A stretch of 64,000 bases of DNA, from assembly GCA_024036415.1 (NCBI GenBank), contig JAMWET010000159.1:67501-131500 (forward strand), given 5' to 3'. The notes beneath the pieces are model-generated. The model saw only the letters and a program-made list of their open reading frames with translations, made no database searches and was not told the DNA's origin. Every line of letters begins with the position of its first letter. The stretch's first letter is position 1. The position numbers and the translations under genes were made by a program. The stretch is from Prochilodus magdalenae (lineage: Eukaryota; Chordata; Actinopteri; Characiformes; Prochilodontidae). Shown here piece after piece: positions 23,196 through 33,252 of this stretch.

Positions 23196-23837
23196 AAAAT
23201 ACATTAGTGCTCATACGTTTGGCTATCTGGAGGGCTTATCAACCCACAAACTGAGAAATAAGACCACCCAGTCAGTTTTTTTTTTAAATCAGAGCAAGCT
23301 GTTTACATTCAGCTCCTCTTCCTACATCAGGTTTAAGCTCATTAGAATAATACCACCCCTATCTCTCCACCCACTGGTTCAGAGCTATCTTGGTGAAGAT
23401 AAAAGCATTGTACTCTGCACTGTTGCTGGTTGAGCCTGAGTAGATACAGTTTGTTTTTGAACATACAGCTACAGTCTGCAAAACAGCTACGCCTGTGCTG
23501 ACCACTCTGTCGGACATGAAGCTGAGGCTGTTTTCCTGTTCCACCCAAATGGTGCAGCAGATACACTCTGCCACTTCAGGCAACTGCATTTAGCTGCCGC
23601 ACCACTTAACATGGTAACGTGGAAGGAGAAACAAGACGCTGGCGGAGAGATAAGAACCCTCGACTTTGTTGACTGTGTCACGCCTCCTGCTGAAGACTCC
23701 TCCTCAGGTAGTTCTCTCATGCCTGCCGTCTCACTTGAGTCTCTAAAAGGATTAAGGAACTCCATCTCCCATGAGCCAGTGGGAGGTCATCTTTCGTCCT
23801 CATCCTCACTATCAATCAATAGACTTTTCTTTCAGTG
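23196..23837. other. Mostly unassigned; LTR-like fragment at 23676-23820
   Basis: TGTCACGCCTCCTGCTGAAG and AACTCCATCTCCCATGAGCC resemble the start of family A LTRs, but the remainder is missing. The rest is unassigned. Confidence 0.4.
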
Positions 23838-23960
23838 TTCCATAGATTGAGAAGAGGTGCTACAGCGCAGTGAATGTCTCGTTCCATGTGTGGTTCTTCC
23901 TATCCAGTGTTTCTTGAATTTCCCTCTGGGATCAATAAAGTATCTATCTACACCACACAC
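23838..23960 (+). mobile_element. F3 fragment joined to a LINE 3' tail
   Basis: 23838-23895 repeats the F3 block around GAATGTCTCGTTCCATGTGT. It is followed by TTGAATTTCCCTCTGGGATC and AATAAAGTATCTATCTA, the usual 3' tail of fish LINE/SINE retroposons. Confidence 0.55.
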
Positions 23961-24064
23961 ACCTGTTTCACCTTTCATGTAATCACCCATCTGTTCAGCC
24001 TTGCTCGGTACACCGCAGCACTAGCCACAAAGCATTTCCTAAAAGAGGGCTCGATATCAACTGT

Positions 24065-24612
24065 CCACGGTCCAAACTATAACTGCCCTTAACCCCACGT
24101 CAAATCAGCAAAGACTGCAATGGCCAGACTGTCATGGAGTGACTCAGAACATCTTCAGAAATGAGTCCCGCTTTTGTGTTGGTGGAGATGACCAACCAAT
24201 TCCTGCTGTGGAGGCACCGTGGTCAGCACCAAGACGAATGGGTTGTTGACATGCATCACACATCTAGAAGGCCTGGTGTCACTCCACCTCTACCCCTACC
24301 ACACCATCTGCAGGAACCTCTACAGCTCAATAGCAAGACGTCTGTCAGTATGGTGCAGGGCCGCCATGTTTGCTAGTGCAATATGCCAGACGTCCCGGCA
24401 TGGAGTTGTAGAGGTTCCTAATGGTGCCCTATGATAATCCATCCCATGCCACTTGGACATGCCTCCTGGACATGTGACAACAAACTGCTCATCCACACAC
24501 ACAGAGATTTGTTGGTCATCTCCACCAAGACAAAAACGGGACCTGCTGCCATTCTGAGTCACTCTGGCCCAACACCATTGCAGTCTTTGCCCACATTGAC
24601 ATGGAGTTATTG
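24065..24612. mobile_element. Two family M remnants in inverted, tail-to-tail orientation (M7)
   Basis: 24065-24365 is a plus-strand M fragment (ACTGTCATGGAGTGACTCAG to CTACAGCTCAATAGCAAGAC). 24366-24612 is a minus-strand M fragment carrying the same blocks in reverse complement. The C-terminal ends meet near 24368-24405 around GACGTC motifs. Confidence 0.7.
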
Positions 24613-24838
24613 TTTGTGCAGTGATTCCTCTGATGATGAGTGAAGTCCTCCTTCGTTATCTACCGCAGGTGCTGTAGATGGAGCTGCCCATCACTCCAGG
24701 CAAGTGTGCCCACTGCCCTTTAGTGTGTGAGTGTTATACTTCATTAATGGTTAAATGCGGAAGACTGCAGCTCCGCAACACAAATGGCAAAAATGGTTCT
24801 AAATTCTAATTCTTCAATTCCAAAGAGAGTATACTCAC

Positions 24839-24922
24839 AACACGCATTGGATTTGGTTCCGAGGTCATTACTGGGGACTCCAAAATATTTGTCAAACAAA
24901 TGAGGCCAGCCGTTGTTGTCTC
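24839..24922 (-). CDS. rxfp1: rxfp1-like exon: linker between LDLa module and LRR domain
   Basis: This 84-bp internal exon lies on the minus strand. A pyrimidine-rich tract ending in CCTCCAG precedes it and GTGAGTAT follows it. Read in phase 1 it encodes GDNNGWPHLFDKYF, then a short variable stretch, then SNAC. Human RXFP1 has GDNNGW and FDKYF in the linker that joins the N-terminal LDLa module to the leucine-rich repeats, a segment known to take part in relaxin binding. Between GDNNGW and the next Cys the fish linker has about 21 residues, roughly five fewer than my recollection of the human protein. The split last codon is completed by the exon at 10103-10208, giving Cys-Leu-Leu-Gly. The exon has phase 1 on both sides, so skipping it would keep frame. 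RXFP2 has a different linker, so rxfp1 is preferred. The product is a plasma-membrane G-protein-coupled receptor; this part is extracellular. Confidence 0.8.
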
Positions 24923-25682
24923 CTGGAGGAATAAAAACAGACACCAATGATGAGTTCAAAATAACAGTGGTATTATGTTTATATGAAGAAGACAGATCGA
25001 GCTCCACAGCCACACAGCAAATCTTCCATCCGCCATAGCACATGGTCTCTTTATGGACGTAGCAGGAAGATTTCCTCCACCTCTTCGTAGATGAGCCCCT
25101 ATTTGCAATGCATGCTGCTGAAACTCAATTTGGGTGCCGTTTTGTGAAGCCTGTTGGATGATAAATGGATTAATATTTCCAGGGAAATGCAAACTAACAC
25201 AAACCAGGCCTCTTTCTCTTCCAGGCTCTGCTTCTGAACCGAAAGCCTCTGTCTGTCAGTGTGCATGGGGCCTGTGACTTCAATCAGCCAATCAGCATGC
25301 AAATCGAGTGGAGAGGATCCCGTCCCTTCATATCCCTGACATGCTAAACAAATGAATCTGTCAAATGTCTCACACCCAGTTGTAGCTCATCAATCACTTT
25401 TCATAGCAAAAAGTGCTGAAAATGAAGAAACACTCTTCAATGAGGGCTCCACCAAGTTCTTAACCCTTTAGCGTCCTCACCAAGACAAAAGAATGTTTGT
25501 TTTGTCTGTTTGTTTGAGGCAATTAAAATAAATCGCTAGTCAGTTTGTATTAGATTAGCTTAGCATTGACACCTTTGGAATGCAAAAAAAATATATGATA
25601 ACATTCGGTAACTTTTCTTCGGTAACTAATTCGTTGTATTAAGTTACCCAATTGAACCTGTCCATCAAAAAATCTGAAACTA
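24923..25682. other. Intron flank upstream of the rxfp1 linker exon
   Basis: The first 25 bp are the acceptor tract of the linker exon. No LDLa exon (cysteine pattern with DCxxxxDE) was recognised here or further right. Confidence 0.5.
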
Positions 25683-26051
25683 CACTCATTGTCAAAAAAT
25701 ACAGTTGCACCTGGACAGAATCAACTGATAGCAAAGAAACCGTGGTCAGTGTCACCCCTACCGCACAATCTTCAGGAACTGTGTGAGAATATTCAAGTTG
25801 AATGGAATGCATTATCACAGGACACCATTAGGAACTTCTAGAACTTTATGCCGGGGCGTCAGGCATGTTGCGTTAGCCCAACACCAAACTGAGAGAGACT
25901 ACTTCTGTATGTGTAGCTCAATAAATATTGAACATATCGGTCTAAATGTATCATCATCTATTGTTCCTGGTCACCTTTATCTTCCTTCCCAATAGCACTG
26001 CAATCCCACACCTCCTTCTGGGGCATACAACTTTTTGTTTGGCAATGAGTG
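25683..26051 (+). mobile_element. Family M element, short derivative (M8), with both ends intact
   Basis: The inverted ends CACTCATTGTCAAAAAATAC and the reverse complement of TTTTTGTTTGGCAATGAGTG are each bounded by TA. The body retains only the C-terminal region and 3' untranslated part, so about 370 bp remain. Confidence 0.75.
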
Positions 26052-26949
26052 TATAATATGCTAATAAAATAAGCTGACCCTACACAAAAAATGTATGGAT
26101 AAGATCAGTAAGGGTGTTGAAACACTCTTCTAGTAGATTTATTTAGTTTAGCACACCTCTACCGATTGGTAGAGATGACACAATCAGTTGGGTTCAACAA
26201 CTTCTTTATTAAGATATAGAGACTCAAAATGTGCTCTAACAAAATGTTCAGCAGGAAGTTAAAAGGTTTAAGGTCATACGCCGCTCCACAGCTCCTCCAG
26301 CCACTGTAGACCAAGGTCCTGTCAGACCACCAGAGCGTTTTGACAGGGATTCGGGGAGTCTTGTCACAGCTGCTTCAGGGTAATGATATTCTAGAGGAGC
26401 CTGACTTTACTTGGGCTCTTGATGCTGAACACGTCCAGCGGTGTGACTCGACTTAGCATGCTGAATAATAAATCAAGTGTCTTAATGTGTTGGATTTTCT
26501 CTTAGGGTGTTTCAAGTGCTCAGTCAAGAGGAAGTTTGACCTGCTTGCTCTTACACAGCAGGTATCTGTAGCTAATAGATCTGGAGTGAAAAGTTTGAGG
26601 GGATTACAAAAGACTTGATTAAAAAAAAATCTTAATTAAAGGGCAACATGCAAGCTTAGAAACCTGAGACCTGGTTAGAGATGTAAATGTCTTGTACACA
26701 GAAAAGCTGGATGAACTAAGCAGCTTTTCTTTGTCTTAAAATGGCATAAAAAGAAAAACTGTATTTACAGTATATTGGAATAGTTGAATAAGGTACATAG
26801 TACATAGGTACATAGAACTGGCATTAACCTTAAGCAAATACAAATGCTGTGTTTGCAAAATGAACCAATTCCGAAATCTCAATCCTGTTACATAATAGTC
26901 ACGACTGCAAAAATTGAGCAACAGTAATTACAGTGTAATAACAAGTGTG

Positions 26950-27042
26950 AAGTGGAGCTTTCCATTCCACCCTAAACGCTACAGCTTGTACAGGTGACCG
27001 GATGTAACTGAGGCACCATTTAAGGTGGAATGGAAAATTTGC
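26950..27042. repeat. Short imperfect hairpin
   Basis: TTTCCATTCCACCCTAAA at 26959 is mirrored by TTTAAGGTGGAATGGAAA at 27026, with about 50 bp between. It could be a tiny MITE. Confidence 0.5.
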
Positions 27043-27999
27043 ATTGGTAAAAGTTGGTAAAGATGGAGAATAGGAACTTCCACTCCCATATCTTTTAACA
27101 ACTTCTGGAAAACTTTAAATCAGAGCTCTTAGTTTGCTCTGGGCATTTAACTCTGGACAGTTTCTCAAACTCTTGGACCGTATGGAGCAGCTTCACTTAG
27201 CGTTTGGCCCTGAAGAGACAGAGAAGAGGAGCAGCTCCACATTTATTAGCATCACAACCCCAGCAGCAGCCTATAAGTAGCAGCCATGCTGTGTGCTTGT
27301 ATCCGTGTTTGGCGGTTGAAGAAAATCATCTTAAACTGAGAGTTCTATAGTGAGGAACAACTTCAATCGACTGTGTGTTGATGTCCAGATGGAAAGTGAG
27401 TAGCTAGTATAGCGAACGTTACCTATTAGCATTAGCTCCAAGTAACTAGCATAGCTAACTAAATAATATGAGGACCAAGCTCATTTACACGGCTCATTTT
27501 AATTTCCTGTCTGTGTCTGTTATGGCATGTTGCTTCAGTGTGATTGTTGAAGGGTCTCACTGTAAACCAGCCAATCAGAGCAGAGCTCAACGGGTTACGT
27601 TATTAAACTTTCAACGTAGACATCATTTAAAATGCTGAATAAATGCACTCAATGACACCTTTAGAGTAGTTATCAGCCAGAGACGGTAATAGCTTTTGGT
27701 TAGGCTCAGTAATTTAAACAAGGGCTTGAGGCATCACAATGTCCCTCCTGACAGCCGTCATCCAGTAAAGGTCTACCGTGTGTTGACCTTTTAATGCTGA
27801 GCCTGTCCAGTGGTGTGACTCAATTAACCCGCTCAATTAAAATTCAAGTGCTTTAATGGGCTGGAGTCCTGAAGTTAAAAAGCTGTTGGACCTGCTCTTT
27901 CTCACACACACCGGGTTTCAACTCCTACCAGGAAGACGACTAAGAAAGAATGTCTACAGAGCACATTCCCAACGTCATACATAAACACTTGATGAACGC

Positions 28000-28545
28000 T
28001 TAAATCCAGAGCGACTTACAACCGTGCTTAGTGTTCTGTTGGATAATATTCCAGCTAGTAGGAAGTTTAGAGCCTAAAACTCACCATGAGCTCAGACACT
28101 GCCCGAACAGGGGCCAGTGCTGGTACCTAGAGAAAGGTCATTATAAGTGCAATACAAAAAGGTTATTAAATTGTCACATGATACACACAATTTACACGTC
28201 TGCTAGAGCTCACTCACTTAAGTGCTTTACGAAGAGATGGGTCTTCAGTCTGCGTTTAAAGACCGCGAGAGACTCCGCTGTTCTGACGCCCAGTGGGAGT
28301 TCATTCCACCACCTGGGAGCCAGGACAGAGAAGAGCCTGGACGCTTGTCTTCCATGTGTCCTCAGGGGTGGTGGTTCGAGACGAGCTGTACTTGAAGCAC
28401 AAAGGGCTTGAGGTGCAGCTCGACTGTTCACCATTGCCATAAGGTAGTGAGGCCCTGGTCCATTCTTGGCTTTGTAGGCATCAGAGTTTTAAATCTGATG
28501 TGGGCAACAACAGGAAGCCAATTTTACACAATATTAATATGGAGT
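28000..28545 (-). mobile_element. L2-type LINE 3' end with C-terminal ORF2 remnant
   Basis: The minus-strand frame 28210-28440 encodes RLFSVLAPRWWNELPLGVR then TAESLAVFKRRLKTHLF. This is the hallmark C-terminus of fish L2/CR1-like ORF2 proteins (Ser-Val-x-Ala-Pro-x-x-Trp-Asn-x-Leu-Pro). The stop and 3' untranslated region lie to its left. The 5' part is missing. Confidence 0.8.
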
Positions 28546-28570
28546 ACCATGTCATTTTACTGAAAACAAC

Positions 28571-28786
28571 ATAGGTCTGTGGCTCAGTGGTTAACACCAC
28601 TACCCACTAGACATCTACCACCCCATGTGGGAGACGGGGTTTGAATCCCAGTCCAGGTAGCAAATACTGAGCTACATCAATGAGAGTCCTTGGGCAAGAC
28701 TCCTAACACTGCACTGGCCTACCTGTAAACGAATTACCTTGTAAGTCGCTCTGGATAAGAGCGTCAGGTAAATGTACTGAAAGATA
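28571..28786 (+). mobile_element. tRNA-derived SINE, type 1 (copy S1)
   Basis: The A-box-like TGGCTCAGTGG and B-box-like GGTTTGAATCC lie in the head. The body has GAGTCCTTGGGCAAGACTCC and the tail CTTGTAAGTCGCTCTGGATA. Six further copies are in the window. Confidence 0.8.
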
Positions 28787-29031
28787 TTTTTCAAAGTCTT
28801 AAATTTTGAACATTTTTGACAAACTTTTATTTCTAGATAGGCTAAATAAATTTGGTAAATATGGCACAATCTTCTTTATAAAAACATAGAGATGTTTTCC
28901 ACCAAAAACGTTGAGCAGGAAGGTAGAGGCACACAGCTTCTCCAGCCATTGTAAAGTCCTGTCAGACCACCAGAATCCAGAGCTTTTTGACAAGGATTCT
29001 GGGAGTTTTGTCACAGCTGCTTCAGGTTAAT

Positions 29032-29482
29032 TGTCACGTCTGCGGGTCTTCCTGACTCAGTCACTCCTCCGGACTCCAATTCCCAGAGGGCACAGCCCAG
29101 TGACGTCACGCCCACATGTGCACTCCCCACCAATCCTCCCCAGTCCTCGTCACCAGTCTACTGATTGCTTCAGCTGTCAGTACCTGTGTACCGACCCAGC
29201 TTTTCTCTTCGTCTCCTTGCCTTCTCGACTTTGTCTCTTTGTTTACCGACCCTTGCTCTTCTCCCTTGGATTTCGCTTCTCACTTCTCCTTCTGGTTTAG
29301 TCTGCCTCTCTGCCTGATTCTCTGGTTTCTCGACTCTACCCTGTGCCTCGTTTGTGTCTCTGTGTAGCCCGTATATGCTGCTGTACCTTACTTTGCTGTT
29401 GTGTGATATTTTCGATCGGTTTATGAAAGCCTCCTTGTTTCCTGGCTTTGCTCGCATCACGCCTGGTCCTATGTCCCTGACA
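29032..29482 (+). mobile_element. Solo LTR, family A, inserted in a K copy; empty site preserved in a sister copy
   Basis: It starts TGTCACGTCTGCGGGTC and ends ATGTCCCTGACA, with flanks TTAAT (29027-29031) and GTAAT (29483-29487). The sister K copy reads CTTCAGGGTAATGATATT at 26372-26389 without the LTR, which is the expected pre-insertion sequence. Confidence 0.85.
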
Positions 29483-29889
29483 GTAATGATATGCTTTGAC
29501 TCTACTTGGGCTTTACACTCTAAGAAGTGTAATCGCTCTGTAGTTGGTTTTAATCAGTTTTTTTTGTTTGTTTTTTTTTAGTTTCACTTAACACACATAT
29601 GTAAGTCAGTGAATGGTCAGATTTACTTCCTGTGGGTTTGTTTGCTCAGATCATCTATTTGCATATTGGTTTACTTGTTTACTCACCATCTTTGTGTTCT
29701 CTTTTTCTCTCGTCTACTTTCCATTGTGTGAGCTTCTTTCTTATATTCCACAGTTAACTACTTAACACACTGCTGTTGGCATGTTAGTGTACATTACCAC
29801 ACCCCCACATATAGCTGAATATGAGTAATACACAAAAATGACACACGTGTGTGATTTATTTGCATTTGAAATGACTACATATTACTCAG

Positions 29890-30660
29890 TAGAGCATCTT
29901 AAAAGGTACTTAACACCGCTGCATAGAACCACTTGGCTTAATTAAACACATCATTTTTGGATGAAATGTTGCATGAAAATACTTTAGCTTCACTTGCTTC
30001 AATTTGTTAAGTATATGCTTCACTTAATAAGTACCTTAAAAGCTAATTAACACAGCGGAACCGAACCTGTCGGCTGAATTTTTTAAATACATTTAATTGT
30101 TGGGTAAAATATGAAAATACACCATCCAATTAATTAGAACTGACTCAAATCACTTTAGTTTGACTTACTTGAACTTGTTCAGTATGTTTTACTTAATCAA
30201 GTACCTTAAAGCTACTTAACACAGCTGCATGGAACCACTTGGCCTAACAGGTTTAACAAAACCCAACATTTTATTTTTGGGAAATACATGAAAATAACTT
30301 AAATAGTTAAATAATAACTATTAAATAATAACAGTTAAGTACATTTACGGCATTTAGCTGACACTCTTATCCAGAGTGACTCACAAGGTTCATCAGATTA
30401 CAGGTAGGCCAATGTAGTGTTAGGAGTCTTGACCAAGGACTCTTATTGGTGTAGCACAGCATAGTCACCCAGACCGGGATTCGAACCCCAGTCTCCCACA
30501 TGTGGTGGTGGCTCCCTGGTGGGTAGTGGCGTTATCCGCTGAGCTACACCAACCACTGTAGAACTTCAATCAAATAACTTGAATTTCGTAAGTAAGTTTA
30601 ACTCAACCAAGTACTCTAAAAGCTACTTAACACAGCTGCATGGAGCAATTTGGCCTAACA
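29890..30660. repeat. Four diverged tandem units, interrupted by a SINE
   Basis: CTACTTAACACAGCTGCATGG-type blocks, each preceded by an AAGTACCTTAAAA-like block, recur near 29900, 30035, 30210 and 30625. The SINE at 30341-30560 separates the third and fourth. Confidence 0.6.
30341..30560 (-). mobile_element. tRNA-derived SINE, type 1 (copy S2)
   Basis: The reverse-strand head contains GTGTAGCTCAGCGGATAACG and GGGGTTCGAATCCCG. The tail, near 30345-30385, reads in reverse as GTCACTCTGGATAAGAGTG. Confidence 0.85.
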
Positions 30661-31483
30661 TAATTTCTTTTTACAGTATATGGGTTTACAGGGTTATTGC
30701 TTGGTTAATAGTGAAACAGTCCTGTTATTAGTTCACCATTACCTACGGTGCAGTTACCTAGTACTCCCTGGTAGTTGTAAGCAGTTACTAAAGTGTTAAT
30801 GCAGCACTATTCAATAGTTCCTGCCTCGTTTCCCAGTAGTTACCTATTCACTATGAAATGGCAAGGTACCAGAGTGACTCCTCCATTGAAAAACACCATA
30901 GAGGCAGCTTAGAAGCCATCAGAGACCTTGACAGAGGCTGAAATAGGCTGTAGCGGTACATGTGAGAGCTGAATGAATGAAAGCTTCCACTGATTGTGCA
31001 TATTTGAAAACGTTCAATTAGTTCAATTAGCAACACAGCAAAAGTAAAGATTCTGATTTTCTCAAACTAGGGCAAAGTGAACGGAGATTAAAGCGGAACA
31101 TCTAAAGGACACACCTGATGAATGACAACAGCTTTGGGCATTAAATGTCCCTAATGGTGGTCATCATACTGAGAGATTCTGGCTCAATATTGAACATGTC
31201 CAGTGGGGCGACTTGGTGAACGCTGCTGAATAATAATTTGAGAATTCACTGTGCTGGAGTCCCTCAGAATGAGCGCCCACCAAGCAAGAAGAGTGCTCTG
31301 ATTGCTGTTAGACAGCAGGGTTCAGCTCTTACCAGGAACAGACCAAAGCAGAAATAATCAACTTAATCCCAACTGAGTGCTCAGTGGAAAAGTCTGTGAT
31401 TAGACTGGGACCCCTCCACTGAAGGGCACCATGCAAGTGTAGAAAACATCAGAAACCTTGACAGAGACTGAAATAAGGTGCGG

Positions 31484-32720
31484 TGGGAAAGGATTGGCCC
31501 CCCTCACCTGCTGTCCTCTTCTTTTTATTTTTTATTTTTGCTAATTTCACCCAACCAAGATCAAGCAACTCATTTTCACACTGAGTAAAGAAACACAAGT
31601 AAACACAAGATGCAGCTTCTAAATGATTACCTTTGCTGAAGATAAGGATGTATAATTACGCATATCACCCATATGTTAAAATGTCCCCCCACCCAATCTA
31701 ATAAGTAGTTGTGCCACTCTTGGTAGCAACCCTTGCAATCATCCCTGTGGAGAAAGTTTGGTGACTCCTCCTACATTTACATTTATGGCAGACGCTGTTA
31801 TCCAGAGTGACTTACAACCATGCTTAGTGTTCCAGGAAAATGTTTTCTGGCTGGGACAAGAAGGTTAAAGGTCTCTGTAGAATATTTTTTAATTATCTAC
31901 ACTGGAGGGTTTTCCAGCATGAGCTGCCCATTTAATGTCCTGCCCCAGCATCCCAATCGGATTTTCAAGAGACTTTGGCTCGGCCACTCCAAAACCTTCA
32001 TTCTATTCTTTTGGAGCCATTCAGATTTTTGTCCTGCTACATATCCCAATCACGGTCAAGGTCACAAACTGACAGGCGGACACTCTCCTTCAGGACTTTC
32101 TTAAAGAGAACAGAGTTCATGGTTGCATCAATTACGACAAGTCATCCAGGTCCTGCAAAAGCAAAGCAGTCCTGGACCATCACACTACCACCACTCTAAA
32201 CGTCTCGGGGGGCATGTAAATGTATTTTTGCCAACTGTGAGACGAGGCTCTGTGTTCTTTGGATCAGCAGTGGGTTGCAACTGTCACATGGACACCATTT
32301 TTGCCCAGTCTTTCGTACCCTGGAAACATGTACACTGACCTTCACTGATCCCTGCGGTCCTTTAGATGTTCATCTGGTTTCTTTTGCAAGCAGCTGGATT
32401 TGTTGTCTATGTGCTCTTGGGGAAAATGTGGTAAGTCACTCACTCATGGGAACCACTGTTCCAAGGATGACTACGGTCGCAGAGCCTTAGCAACCCTTTC
32501 CAGACTGTAGAGTTGAATGACTTTGTTTAGCATCTGTATCTGAATCTCTTAAGAATGTGTTGCTATATGTTTAGATTCAGCAGGTCTGGCAGTAATCATC
32601 TCTGAGTGTGGTAGTGAATTGAACTCGATAGGTTCATTAGCTGATTTAGTAGCTGAGAAGGAAATCATATTATATAAACAGCAGTCTGTGTTTATTATTA
32701 AATATTATTTGTTTATTTGA
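31484..32720 (-). mobile_element. Old Tc1/mariner-like transposon, decayed
   Basis: The left end GCGGTGGGAAAGGATTGGCC and interior blocks such as TTCAAGAGACTTTGGCTCGG, TCACACTACCACCACTCT and CACCATTTTTGCCCAGTC are those of a widespread fish element whose transposase reads from the opposite strand. Stops and gaps are throughout. A SINE-tail fragment lies inside at 31777-31830. Confidence 0.55.
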
Positions 32721-32759
32721 CTCATATTTAAGGTAGTTTGATGGTCTGAAACATTCAAG

Positions 32760-33252
32760 TGTGACGAATATGGAAAAACACCTGTGGGTCTTCCTGACAC
32801 TGCCGATCTCATGGACTCCATTTCCCAGAGTGAGCTGTCTGATGACATCACACTCACATGTCCCCAGTCAACCAATCACTCACAGTCTAGCTCGCCTGAG
32901 TACTGATTTATTCCACCTGCAGCTCATCACCCAGTCTGCTTATAAACCCCTCACACATACATAGCGAAGTTTTGCCAGACCCCTGTTTGCAACTCTAAGC
33001 TTTTTGCTGGTATCTCTGGTTCTGACCTCCTTTGTCTTCGACTTGCTCTTTTTTGCTCCTCCCCTTTTGATCTGTTTGCCTGTTTTGACTTCCTGATTTT
33101 TGAAATCTCCTGTCTCACTATCTACGACCCTGCATTACCCCTTGTGTTATGATTGCCTGAGTTCGCTGTGGTGTTTTACTATGGACTTGTCAAATAAACC
33201 TCCTTTGGCTTTTAGCTCTGTGCACGTCAAGCCCAGTGCTTTCTCCCTGACA
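32760..33252 (+). mobile_element. Solo LTR, family A, third copy
   Basis: It starts TGTGACGAATATGGAAAAAC and ends TTTCTCCCTGACA. Shared blocks include ACTCCATTTCCCAGAGTG, GATGACATCACACTCACATG, GCGAAGTTTTGCCAGACC and an AATAAA near 33193. No clear target duplication remains (TCAAG versus GGAAA). Confidence 0.65.

Larger units (their letters stand above)
10209..24838 (-). other. 14.6 kb intron of the rxfp1-like gene, packed with repeats
   Basis: This is the interval between the two rxfp1-like exons, whose phases and reading frames fit together. It holds the long inverted repeat, a nested LTR plus terminal-inverted-repeat element, a satellite-like array, an 11-bp minisatellite, SINE and Tc1 pieces and an inverted pair of Tc1 remnants. 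No further coding exon was recognised in it. Intron status is inferred from exon order on the minus strand. Confidence 0.7.

Noticed and set aside
28571..28786. tRNA gene from the A and B boxes
   Set aside because: The boxes sit in a tRNA-derived SINE with at least six other copies. The head does not fold as a complete tRNA and continues into a SINE body.
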